Positions 17,290 to 29,489 of a DNA stretch of 64,000 bases are shown here, in pieces. The notes below the pieces were generated by a model. It was not told where the DNA came from. It worked only from the letters and a program-made list of their open reading frames with translations, and did not search any database. Positions within the stretch are counted from its first letter, which is position 1, and the number at the start of each line of letters is the position of its first letter. The position numbers and the translations under genes were made by a program. Source of the stretch: Himantopus leucocephalus (taxonomy: Eukaryota; Chordata; Aves; Charadriiformes; Recurvirostridae); NCBI GenBank assembly GCA_003993805.1, contig RSEF01000019.1:10072728-10136727 (forward strand). The letters are read 5' to 3'.

Positions 17290-17306
17290 NNNNNNNNNNN
17301 NNNNNN
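17290..17306. other. Assembly gap (17 N) in a poly-T tract
   Basis: T runs flank both sides of the Ns, so the real tract is of unknown length. It lies between the promoter-like island and the exon at 17746 and obscures any transcript structure there. Confidence 0.95.
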
Positions 17307-17709
17307 TTTTTTTTTTTTTTTTTCCCCTGTGGTTTGTGTGATTTTTTTTTTGCCTCTGCTAAACTGTGTATTTTTCAGCTCAGTAAAGTATTTATTAGGA
17401 ATCTTTATGGACCAGTCTGCTGGTGAATTATATATTATTGTACAGCTTCAGCATGAGCTGGGAAAAAAATTTATGACTTTTTTTCCACCCAGACTGACTC
17501 TATCCAATAGCAATAAGAAAATGAGGGTTTAGCAGGAAAGCTTTAAGTTCAGTTCTGCATGCCAGAGCAGCAGATACCTTTTCTGTCTTGGTTCATGTGC
17601 ATTTATATAATGTAATATATAAATTAGCTGAAGCTGAGCACTAGTGGGCTTCTGTGTCCTGCTGGTAAAGTCTGTGCAATAGCTATGGCTTGTCTTTTTT
17701 TTTTTTTAA

Positions 17710-17970
<261 letters not shown>

Positions 17971-19314
17971 TGAGGGCTGCGAAATGACCTTCCAAAAATT
18001 GCAGCGGCACAGGGATGCGGCTGCGGTGCGGTGTTGTGATGAGCGGGATCTGTTTGCTCGGAGGGAGGGGCAGAGCCTATTCTGCTGCTATTGTGCAGCA
18101 GAAAATGCCTGCTTTGAAGGATAAGTTTCCATCCCAGCCCTGCAGCCCTGAGCAAGAGCCACGAGCCGGAGGATGCAGCTAAGCAGCAGCGGGAACGTCG
18201 TTGGGCAACACTATCTTGGCAAAGCCCGCCAGGCCAGACACTAATGAACCGGCGTGCTCATAAAGGCTGAGATGTCATTCAAAACAGCAAGCAAATCTAA
18301 TAATGACTAGTAAAGCTTGCTCATAAATCTACAGCGAAAAGTAATTATAGTATGTGTATTTAGTGAGACATACGAGGAATGTAACCATAAAAACGCAGCT
18401 AAGAGCCTGCTCTGCGGTTAGCACATGAAGGCAGAGGGGGTCTGGGGGCTTGGGGGTTTGGATTTGTTTTGGGGGGAATATAAAGCACCGGGGCGGGGGT
18501 CCGCGCTTTGGGTGCACGTCACAGCCACCCCCGTATTGCAGGGTTCGGCTGCTCTGGTTCTTTTTCGAGTGTGTTTGTAGTGACGGCGGTGGGTAGTGTT
18601 CCGTTGTCAGAGGATTTTATCAACCCAGGTTACTAGCAGGATGGACAGCGATGTGACAGCGAATTGTCACCTCTCTAGGACAGCGGGTGCACTGTCACCG
18701 CGGCAGGGAGAGGAGAGGATGCCAGGCAGGGGGTGGCAAGGCTCCGTTTTCAATCCTCCTACCCATTTACCTGCCTTTGCACAAGCTCCTGCTCCCCTGC
18801 GGTTTTTCCTAATGGTGAAGTCCAACCGCGGGGTTGTATGAGGATTAATTGGAGTTTTTACAGTACATGGGGATTCATAAATAAAGGTGCAGAGTGAAAT
18901 AGCACTGCCGGAGCCCTCCCGTCACCCTGCATGTGAAATCTGCCATGCGTTACTGTATCAGCTCCTTTTCTACACATTCATAGGAAACTACTACAGGAAC
19001 AGGAACATACGTGAAATTCTTCCTCCCCAATTATCCGACCAGACCTTTTCCTCCCAAGCAGGATGCCTGTATGCCCTTTGATGCTTGAAGCATAGAGCCC
19101 TTGCGAGATGTTGCAATTAGTGAGGCAGTTAAAAGCAGAAACATGGATGTGTGTGTGTAAGACAGGGGGAAAAAAAAAAAAGGAGTCCCTATTTGGACAC
19201 TGAAGTGAATCCTGTTTGAAAAGTTGTAGCTGTTGGTGTAAAATGACCAGTTGCCCAAACATGGTTAACCAAAAAGGCTCGAAAGAGCTTATTTAATACC
19301 TACTTAAAATGTCT

Positions 19315-19410
19315 CGCGTGTCAATAGTGCCTTTCATCCCTAAGGTTCCCAAAGTGCTTTTTAAACTTAATACTTCCACTGTCATTGCCATACAACCACT
19401 GCTGGGGGGG
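19315..19410 (+). mobile_element. Possible ancient L2/L3/MIR-type repeat fragment
   Basis: AGTGCCTTTCATCCCTAAGG, then TTCCCAAAGTGCTTTTTAAA and a later CATTGCCATACAACC, resembles the old amniote interspersed repeat reading 'tagcaccttTCATCC..AGGATCTCAAAGCGCTTTACAAA'. The class assignment is from memory of the pattern. Confidence 0.45.
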
Positions 19411-20553
19411 GTTGGTAGCTGACAGCAGCAGCACAGAGTGGACCTGACAGGTTTAGGGAAAATGCCCCAGACGAGCCCTAATTCTTCTGGGAAGCTCCTG
19501 CGAGGAGCTGCCCCGGTGCCGCCCGGCTCTTGCCCTGCGGTTTGCAGGCTGGGGGGCTGGCTGCTGCCCGGCGGGGGGGGCACGGGGGTCTGCAGCCGAG
19601 AAGCGGGAGGCAGAAGGTCTCGCCACAACCTCACTGTGGTCTCGAGCGACTCGCAACCTCAGAGAAACAGCTAAATGGTTTTACTTTTTCTCTTAGGCAT
19701 TAACAATTAAAATCCCGGTCTGGGCATCTTTTAGGAAAAACAAACCACAGAATTATTTTTAGCTCAGAAATATCCTTCTAGCAAGAACTGCCCTTGTGAA
19801 TAATCATCTTGCTAAACAAAAAATGAGAGTTGTGGTTTAAGAGCTGACTGTGGGGCTCGCAGGCTGGAAAGTTGATGATAGCGGCTACCCCTAAGTACAG
19901 CTCGGTGAGGGACACGTAGGTGTTTACCCAAAACTCCCTCCTGGGCTGGGTGAAGCCAGGGGAAGGTGACAAGGGGGGGCTGAAGCCCTGATTCTGCTCA
20001 TGTCAGAGGAAAACCACAGTCACTAAATAACAAAATCCAATTGACAAACCTGATGTTGGGCTGTGGGTTGGGAAGGGCCCTACACTTCTCGTGGTCCATC
20101 AGCTGACTGGGAGCTACCCTGGAGCCGCTGCGGGAGCAGAGAGGAAAAGCTCAAGCCCTCGCGGCTGGTTGAATTCCCGTCACCACCTTCCTTCTCTGTC
20201 CCAGATACCGGCCAGCTGTTTTCTCGGGAGTTTTTTGGTAAGGACTATTTTTCAGCATTGCTAGCAGTGTAGTTGTTAGTTACAGCAACACTCATGTAAA
20301 TCATGCAAACACAGAACTTGCTTGTTATCCTCGCCGCTAAAATCGCATGCAGGCTGGCGCAAGCCCGCGGCCAGCTGGCAGGGGGGAGCAGGGTTGTGCG
20401 GCCTCGGACAGAAGGGACACCTCACCTCCTCACCTCCCCACCAGGGTCCTGTCACGCTGTCACCTCTCCTCCTCCTGGAAAAGGTCTTTTCAGTGACAAT
20501 GGGATGCCCAAGGAGATGATCCTACCTCCTGGTGTCCCTTAGTAGGGCAGGAT

Positions 20554-20597
20554 GTTAATAAGACCATCTGATCATTAATAAGACATCGTCTGACCGT
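20554..20597 (+). repeat. Short imperfect tandem duplication
   Basis: TTAATAAGACCATCTGATCA is followed directly by TTAATAAGACATCGTCTGAC, about 21 bases each. Confidence 0.55.
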
Positions 20598-21636
20598 TCT
20601 GTCCATATGTGTTAGACCTGTCTATAACCTCAGTGTCAAAGAGCCTTGGGTGTGTGTTTGTGCCCAGACACACATACGTCTCTTCGGGAGGCAGATATTT
20701 TAGGAGCTCCTGTGTCCCTACAAACGTTCTGGTGCTTTTCTGGTATTTTCCAGCTCCTGAAACCCTCTCAGATGATCTTGTTCACTACCTGTTTGTCTTC
20801 ACAAAATCCTTTGTTAAAGAGGTGGTTTATTTTCAGTTTTCACTGGACAACCAAGTACCTCTTCCCGGCATTCCTGACCGTTGTATGGCTTTGGGTTGTA
20901 CCTGCCTTGTACAGGGAAGGGATCAGGTGGCAGGATTGGCAAGGGAAAACTATATTTACTGGGGCTGTAAGACGGACGAACTACTGCGTATTTTTAAAGG
21001 AAATTTCACCCATAATTTTTTTAACAGAATTTTCATGAAATGGCAGAGCTTTCACAGTTATCTTACAAAAGCTGAGGTCCATCAAAATTAAGTCTAGTCT
21101 AAGTCAATTCTGAGGCATTTTGAGCCTTTTAATACACAGCAGCTCCTGAGGGGAAAGGCAGTTCTTGGAAAAGGCAGCGCTTTTCCTTCACCCAAAGACA
21201 ATTCACTATTTGAGTTAGGAGTCTTTCCACAGAGGAAAAAACGGCTGAATGATGACTGTAAAATTGTTATGGAACTGAGGGAGAGCCACGCCATAAGGAA
21301 TAGGCGTCTCTAACATGGAGGCATAGAAAACCTTTTAAATCAGACAAATATATTCTTGCTAACAAGAGCCCAGAATAAGGACACAGGACCCAGACTTAAG
21401 GAAATTTGCATCCCTGCCCTCATTCATAATCAGCAATTTTGTCAGCTTTAGAAGCTGCAAGATCTAGCACTGAACTCCACAGCTCGGTTCCTCTCTCCGC
21501 TCCCAATGCAGACACGCTGTCTCTGCCACCACGTCTTTAGGAGGCTGAAACTCCCACGGACTCTGCATTTCATGGGGTGTCGCGTAGGACTTAGAGACCT
21601 ACAGCCTCCGCACTGCTGCTGCACCTTTTGGTCTGA

Positions 21637-22851
<1,215 letters not shown>

Positions 22852-23093
22852 CAAAGAATATCCAGTAATTTCCAAAAGCATCATGAGGCAGAGGTTGGTG
22901 TCCAGTCACGGCCAGCTTTCAACAAAGCCAGATGTTAACCCACTTCATGGGAATCACCAGACCCTTCAACATTATCAGTATGAGAACGGTGCTCACATGC
23001 AATTTGCAGCTTCAGATACTCAAGACCTGCCACTCAACACCTTCACAGCACAGAGGGATTCAGGGCTCTTCTATCACTGCCTAAAAAGAAGAG
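22852..23093 (+). CDS. TBX4: TBX4 coding exon (post-T-box linker)
   Basis: This 242-bp exon starts with C completing Ser and reads [15 protein letters not shown], then a Gln/His-rich stretch ([15 protein letters not shown]), and ends FYHCLKRR plus one base of the next codon (phase 1). KEYPV and the IMRQRL motif follow the T-box in both TBX4 and TBX5. The linker is the fastest-evolving part of the protein, and [19 protein letters not shown] differs visibly from the mammalian form I recall. The acceptor is CTCCTTTAG ending at 22851 and the donor is GTAACT at 23094. The basic CLKRR cluster may contribute to nuclear localisation (inference). Confidence 0.96.
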
Positions 23094-24480
23094 GTAACTT
23101 GAGTTTACAGCTAGAAAAATATTACAGCAAATACACCTAAGAGCACGAGCACTGAAAGCTTCCTGCTAATTCCAGTTCATTTTGGATCAGTCTCTTAGGC
23201 TTTGATCTTCAAAGATACTGATGTGATGGAAGTGTTTTGGGGGGTCAGGGCCCAAGAGCTGGGATTTTGGGCAGTTATTAGTGGTTTTGTCCCATAGAAG
23301 GCAAATTCAGACTCTGAGTCAGAGCCGAAAAAAATAATCAGAATGCATAATTCAAAAGGCATGAAACTGCGCTGGAAAATTATCCATTGTTAGAATCAGC
23401 TGAATTAATAATTGTTTGGAGGGTGCCTTATCTATCCTGAGATGTTTTGACACTGCCATTAGCGTCAATGAAATTGTACACGTTCAGCACTTTTCCAGGA
23501 CGAAGCCATTAGCAATTCTCTTGATGTGTGCAGATCAGTGGGACGGTGGTAGGCGGGTGCAAGCACCCCTTTCTTCTTATCCACCAGTTCTCAAGTTTAA
23601 GCGAGCTGTAGCTACATTCTCTTCCTTTTAGTCCAGCATCAGATGAGATCATGACATGTTTTAAGTTAAATGGAAAAATTTTGCGCAGAAAAGAATCCTT
23701 CTATTTGCATGTCTCATTGGCCGCTAATTCATTTAAGCTGTGAGAATCTTCTGATCACGGGCAAATGAAGAATCTAACAGCACCAGTAATGAGGACTGCA
23801 AGGCAAATGTGTAATTTTAGCAGATGTTTAATCTGCAGATGAATTCACTAATTCATCCAGAGAATATTCTTAACGACTAACAGAACCCTGCTGGTAAAGA
23901 CAGCCACGGTCATCGTAATCTGTAGGAGAGGGGCTACAGCTTCTCAGCGTAAAGCTGAGGGAAGGACTGATGACTGGGAAAGGGCTCCTTTATCTGGAAA
24001 TATTTCTGCAGCTTTTGACATGAATATCTGGGAAATGTATAGTCATTTTTGTAATGACAGGAAGGCAGGCTGCGATAAGACCCTTTAAGAGACTTCTTGA
24101 ATTTGTCAGGAGTAACACTGCAGGATCGTCAGGGACCTCTGTTATCTGGATGAATGTGAAGTAATCTCTGATGTGAGAATAGTAGCCCAAGTCGCTCACT
24201 TAACCTGATAAATGTCACCAGAATGCTTTGAGGCTGAGGGGATTAGCCTGACATTTGCAACACAATGTCTTTTTGATGTTGTACATTGTCTTTCCAAACT
24301 GAAGTGGTTTAACTGGATTAATCTGAAAAAGAGCACCAGTTGTTGTGAGAAATAATCACAGATTGCTGCTCGGCTTCTAAGGGGACTCCATAAAGCCACC
24401 CCAGGCTCTTAGCAGATTGCTGTTAGACGCCATCACTGTGGGAGCTGCTCCTGAACACACGTTTTTTACTTTGTTTGCAG
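23094..24480 (+). other. TBX4 intron (1.4 kb)
   Basis: AT-rich, with a CCATAAA at 24388 close to the acceptor. No repeat or exon was recognised. Confidence 0.85.
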
Positions 24481-25103
24481 AAAGTGCTCGGCACCTGGAC
24501 CTGCCCTGCAAACGCTCCTACCTGGAAGCCTCCTCTTCTGTAGGAGACGATCACTATTTCCGTTCCCCGCCTCCCTACGATCAGCAGATGTTAAGCCCTT
24601 CCTATTGCAGCGAGGTGACTCCGCGGGAAGCGTGCATGTACTCTAGTTCTGGGGCTGAAATCGCTGGTGTCTCAACGGTCGATGACTTGCCACCACCACC
24701 TCCCCCCTTGAGCTGCAATATGTGGACTTCCGTCGCACCTTACACCAGCTACAGCGTTCAGACAATGGAAACTGTCCCTTACCAGCCTTTCCCTGCTCAT
24801 TTTACTGCCACCACCATGATGCCGCGGCTCCCGTCCATCACGGGTCAAGGCTCGCAGCCACCAGGTAACAGCCACTTCAGTGTCTACAACCAGCTGTCCC
24901 AGTCTCAGGTTCGGGAGCGCGTTCCTTCTTCGTCTTTCCCGAGGGAAAGGGTGCACCCGTCTGTGTGCGAGAGAAAACCCCCCTCTCCGCACCTAAACGC
25001 GGCGAACGAATTCCTGTACTCACAAAGCTTTTCCTTGTCGAGGGAGTCGTCGCTGCAGTATCATTCAGGGATGGGGACTGTGGAGAACTGGACTGACGGA
25101 TGA
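24481..25103 (+). CDS. TBX4: TBX4 last coding exon and stop
   Basis: This exon encodes the last 206 residues and the TGA at 25101-25103. It opens by completing Glu ([17 protein letters not shown]) and ends [20 protein letters not shown], then [11 protein letters not shown]. This is the transcriptional regulatory C-terminus, rich in Ser, Pro, Tyr and Gln. A run of six prolines occurs at exon residues 71-76 (VDDL, then six P, then LSCNMW), longer than the mammalian form I remember. The acceptor is TTTGTTTGCAG ending at 24480. The in-frame ATG at 24417 is intronic and not a start. The C-terminal identity with known TBX4 is very strong and there are no breaks. Confidence 0.97.
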
Positions 25104-25313
25104 CTCTGACGGCCAAGCGATGCCACAGCCAACGTTACTGCTCCAGGACAGTGTTCAATCAGTGTTGATACCTGTGGGTAACTTGCACTTCGGTGAGACA
25201 AATGTGCATTTCCAGAGGGATTTGTGTGGGTGAAGAGCTTGTATCTTCAGACACACAGAGAATTACATCTCCTGTCTCGGTGGGCTGATTCATCAGCCTC
25301 TTACTGACTCCCG

Positions 25314-25319
25314 AATAAA
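25314..25319 (+). terminator. Proximal AATAAA poly(A) signal candidate
   Basis: Canonical hexamer 211 bases after the TBX4 stop. The downstream sequence is not clearly GU-rich, so it may be weak or unused. Confidence 0.35.
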
Positions 25320-25741
25320 TTAGTTCTCGCGTCTTCATTACTGATCCAGTAGGAACCACCTTCACGACTAACAAGTGAAGTAGCTAGTCGTTTTCTTTTG
25401 CTTGTAGTATTAAACATCCATGAGCAAATCTTGGCTATTTGGGAAAAATATGAGCTTCACTTTTCTGGTACTTGGTTTGTGAAGTCACAGCATCCCAAAA
25501 CTCAAAGGAAAAAGTGATCTGTTCGGTTGCGTAGTTCAAGGACTGCTGTAGCAGCACTTCTTTAGCTCTTTTTATCTGTAGAAATTCCTTCTTCCTCTGG
25601 AAGTGACAGAGCCGTAGGAGCGCAGGGGCCGGCGGGGAGGCTCGGCGGCGGGGTCAGGGAGCTGTGGTGCCACGCCGGTACCTCCCCGGCACAGCGCAGG
25701 GTTCGTGCCATGGCGCGGAGAGGAGAAGGCACCGATGCACA

Positions 25742-25747
25742 AATAAA
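25742..25747 (+). terminator. Middle AATAAA poly(A) signal candidate
   Basis: Canonical hexamer with a G/T-rich stretch about 30-40 bases downstream (25775-25790), the spacing expected of a cleavage site. It would give a 3'UTR of about 660 bases. Confidence 0.4.
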
Positions 25748-25787
25748 TGTCTCTTCTTCCCCCCACACCACCATCGTTCGTGGCTGT

Positions 25788-25880
25788 GGGAAACTAAGAA
25801 GTGAAGCGTTATGCCCGAGGCCAAACAGTAAATGAATTGCAGCGCTAGGAACAGACCCAGTGTCTTCAGACTCCCATCCA
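25788..25880 (+). mobile_element. MIR-type SINE fragment in the TBX4 3'UTR
   Basis: The order GGGAAACTAAG, TGCCCGAGGCCAAACAG, GCAGCGCTAGGAA, then ACCCAGTGTCTTCAGACTCC and CATCCA follows the 3' half of the MIR consensus (GGGAAACTGAGG, TTGCCCAAGGTCACACAG, GGCAGAGCCAGGA, ACCCAGGTCT, GACTCC). Identity looks like about 65-70% by eye, as expected for a very old insertion. The assignment rests on recalled consensus. Confidence 0.6.
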
Positions 25881-26836
25881 TTGATTGAATCACACTTGCT
25901 TATTGCAATATATTTATGAAGTTTAAGCTTAAAAGTTGCTAATACTTTCCAGAAACGATTTCTTTATTTGCTGGTCCTTGATTTCTTTCGTATTCAGCTG
26001 AAACGCGCCTTTTGTGCTATGTTTTCTTCTTTTGCAGCTAGCTCGGAAAGAATTGTTTTCAGCATAAAGGAGGCATAGAGGAATATTTTCTTAATTGTGG
26101 GGTGGGGTGGGATGAGTTCCCATTACCCGTCAGGCTTTACAGTGTACAAATATTTGTAGAACAGGTAAAAATCTGTAACCAGTGTATCCATTGCTACTAT
26201 TGTTTACTGTGGAAGTATCTTGAAATGACTCCTTCAGTGCCGGGTTTGCCTACCAGAGCGTCCCTAACGAGGTCAGGAGGGATCAGGTAAGGAGGGATGA
26301 TGACTCAGCGACAGCCACGGTGCAAAACGGCCTCACGTGGGAAAGCAAGGTGCGCTCTTTCTGGAACGAAACTCCCATTGCCTTCACCCGAAAAGCTCCT
26401 GAGCAGGGACGCGTCCTCCTCTGGTCTGCAGCGTGTCCATCCTGCTGAGCTCCCAGGCGATGCTGTCCCAAGGGATGGCAACCCAGAGGTGACGCTGGGA
26501 GCTTGGTTCCACTAAAGACCGTGATATTTAAGCTCTAGTCATGCACAGCGGGGTGTTTCCCCCCCTGCTTCCCAAATGGGGAAAGGCAAAAAGCTGAAAT
26601 ACAAACTTGGAAGTCAGGAGGTACTTCCGCATTTTGATGAATCCCTTCCAGTGAAGAGAGGCGGATGGATGAGGGCGGCTGCTTGCAGTGAGCCAACCCT
26701 GAGGCCACTAAAGTGGAGGTCACGTTTCAACCAGGACAATCTCATACACCCGTTCAGCAGACTATGTATGTGACCAGTGTGGATTTTGTAATCAGATTTT
26801 GGCAATCACTACAATTTTTGCATGCTGAATAGCTAT

Positions 26837-26883
26837 TTATATACATATATATTTTATATATATATATAAAAATATATATATAT
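26837..26883. repeat. TA microsatellite
   Basis: Nearly pure TA dinucleotides with short A/T interruptions, just before the distal poly(A) signal. Confidence 0.85.
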
Positions 26884-26938
26884 CACAAATGCAGGCCACA
26901 TGTCCAATTCAGCTTTGCTTTTTACGAATGAAATACTT

Positions 26939-26944
26939 AATAAA
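26939..26944 (+). terminator. Distal AATAAA poly(A) signal candidate
   Basis: Canonical hexamer followed within 10-25 bases by GCAAGG and a run of seven T. This is the best arranged of the three signals and gives a 3'UTR near 1.86 kb. Choice of this site as the main end is inference. Confidence 0.5.
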
Positions 26945-26965
26945 AATGAATGTTGCAAGGTTTTT

Positions 26966-29458
26966 TTGGAAAGACATCTATTTAAGATTTTTTTATTACA
27001 CACCTTTGATGTAAAAACTAAGAATTGGTTAGATGAAAAACATATATACTACAGATAAATCTTTATTAGAAACCACATTAGGTACAGGTGGTATGGAATT
27101 TTTAAATGTTTGTTACATAGCATGGACATTTTATTTTACATATCAGAACATAAAGTCATTTTACTACTATAAGCTGTCTCTGGGTGCATTTCAATAATTA
27201 GTATAAAAATGTTCCGTGGTGAATTACTGGATGCCTCGTCTCTCTTGTCTCCTACTGCCCGATTATACCCATCTCGCACTGTCCCAAGATGCACACTTGA
27301 CCCTTTCTTTCCCATCTCATAGCTACTCTGTCAAACTTTAACTGCCCACGGCAAGACTAAAGGGGTTTTGGGTTGTTTGTGGTATCTTGTGTTTCTTTGT
27401 TTTAATGGACACATGAATTGATCTGAATACACCGAGCACTACTAACCTAAGTTAAAAGCGGCCACTGGCCTGATAACAAGAGCACCAAAATGTTTCTGTA
27501 CTTACGTGCAGATCAGTTATAACGACAATAGTGAAGAATTAAAGGTTGGAGGTGGGGGGGAGAGGTCTGAGGGTGTCACTACGCATAATTTGAAATGCTC
27601 AGTTCATTTCTCATAGTGACACTGAATCAACACTGAACGAGACAAATAATGCCACTATCACCTAAAAATTAATGGGGTCAGCAACCCAGAGTACAAATGA
27701 CAAGCTAGACTGGATCTTTTGACTGTTTTACAAATATGATTAACAGAATAACAATGTCATTTTTAATGAATAATCATTGCTTCTATTTTTAACCATTTTT
27801 CATATACCTTCTGCTCATCAATGCAACATTTATTTATTTAAGGCAGCTGTAAAAGGAACTCCTATAAGAATTGTTCCGACAGCTTTCATTTAATGCAGGG
27901 GATATAGAGGAGACTTAGACATGTAATTAATCCAAGTTTTAACTCGCGAGCGCACAGGAGGCACTGCTGTCAGCCTTTGTAAAGGGCACAGCCGAGGCTC
28001 AGTCCCAAGCCAGCCACCGGAGCTGAGCAAACGCCTCTGAAACCCTGTGGCAAACAACAAGCTTTTAGTTATAAAAATAGTACATGATATTTGCCAGTAC
28101 AGGACCTGATTGTAAAAGGCTGAGTTAGCACATAAATGTGCAAAATTTGGATATATGCTAATCTGGTCATCTGGGCTCCTTTTATAGTCAATGGAGAGAG
28201 ATCAGACATTTAGATTAAAATGGGATGAATCATTCCCTAGTGATGATCTTTTTCCACTCAGACAGATTCTAGCTCAGCCACTTAGACTAGATTTCCCATT
28301 CCTAAATAGCTAAAGTTAGTGGGATCCCACTGCTACGTGACATTTATAAGAGCATTTAGATAGCATTAAATAGCAGTCAGCTTACAAATCACATTCGACC
28401 TGAGCACAGATCCATAGCTAGCGCATCCCTGAAGCACATTCGGGCTGTATTAATTTATGGAATAGAAATGTGCTGTTCTGTTTTGGTTTTGGGGTTGGGT
28501 TTTTTTTTCATTGCAAAACTTCTAACCTGTTTATGTATCCGATCCCAAGAGCGAGCTCATGGGCGAGGCGGGCACACAGGTTCCACTTCATTTCTGCTGC
28601 ATTTCACACCTGGGTGGGTCCGGCAGTGGCTGAGTGCGCGACTCCCCATCGAGCACCCGGCCATGTAGCATCGTTCCCGGTGACGCCTGCCCAGCAGCAT
28701 GCTGTGGGCACTCAGGAACAGGGAGCACAGCAACATCGAAGTATCCTGGAGGATTTGGGACCTGCACATTTTGGAGGCAGAAAGTTAAGGGTCTATTTGT
28801 TTTTCAAATCAGAAACACTAAACTGCGGACATCATTTAAAAAAAAAAAAATCCCTACAACCTGCACAGCATTAAAATAGATCAAGTATGCTTACTGCGTG
28901 CGGGCTTGATTTACTACAGTCTAAACAGCTTTTACTTCTCAAGAATGTGGAGAACTTCACTTGTGTGGAGGCTTTTTCAGCTCCAGCTCTGGTTAGCTGG
29001 CTTGTTGCATCGTAACAGGGAACAGCAATCCAAGTGCAGAAAAACTAGGTCCATTTCAAATCAGATTAAGGCAAAAATTAGCAAGCGAGGAAAACTTGGA
29101 TACACACGAGGTCTGTTTTCCATTGATGTATTCTAATCCGTACCTAAAAGGCTAGGGGACTTTTTTATTCTGTTTTTCTTTAAGGTAGACGTCCAAATTT
29201 AATATTGGCACAAGCAAGCGTAGTTCCACCGAGTCCAACAGCACTTATGCCAGCACTGAGTTTGGACTTCACTCTAAATAGAACAAATATTTGTATCAGT
29301 TTGCTGAGTATGTGAGTAATACGAATATTTGCCAGAATTTAAACAAGCTAAACTTAAGTCATGCCAAAAGCTCCACCATTCAATTTGGTATCATTGGCAG
29401 CTTGCAGGCTCAAGAGAGGCCTAAGTCTGGAAGCGCTGGGGTGTTTTTGGCAAACACT
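26966..29458. other. Intergenic DNA just 3' of TBX4
   Basis: AT-rich with no coding gene. The part at 27,560-27,950 is dense in homeodomain-like sites, including a TAATTAATCC (27,923-27,932) that holds a PITX/OTX-type TAATCC core. PITX1 is a known upstream activator of TBX4 in the hindlimb. A T-box half-site TTCACACCT lies at 28603-28611 in a short GC-rich patch. Regulatory function is inferred. Confidence 0.6.
28603..28611 (-). promoter_or_regulatory. T-box half-site (TTCACACCT)
   Basis: Exact match to the reverse complement of AGGTGTGAA, the canonical T-box half-site. It is followed by GGGTGGG. Other exact 9-mers are at 2029, 13699 and 36764. Occupancy is untested. Confidence 0.35.
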
Positions 29459-29489
29459 AATTTTTTTTTTTTCTCTCTCTCTCTCTCCA
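29459..29489 (+). repeat. Poly-T followed by CT microsatellite
   Basis: A run of about 13 T continues into CT dinucleotides; a pure pyrimidine tract of about 30 bases. Confidence 0.8.

Larger units (their letters stand above)
25104..26965 (+). other. TBX4: TBX4 3'UTR (extent inferred)
   Basis: The stretch follows the TGA without any splice signal or new coding sequence. It contains AATAAA at 25314, 25742 and 26939, so alternative 3' ends are possible. It holds a MIR-like SINE fragment (25788-25880), a GC-rich patch (25620-25740) and a TA microsatellite (26837-26883) just before the distal signal. The right end is set by the distal signal plus a T/G-rich stretch (26952-26970) and is an inference. 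Confidence 0.6.

Noticed and set aside
24417..24480. In-frame ATG upstream of the last TBX4 exon
   Set aside because: It lies in the intron before the TTTGTTTGCAG acceptor; homology with TBX4 begins exactly after the acceptor.
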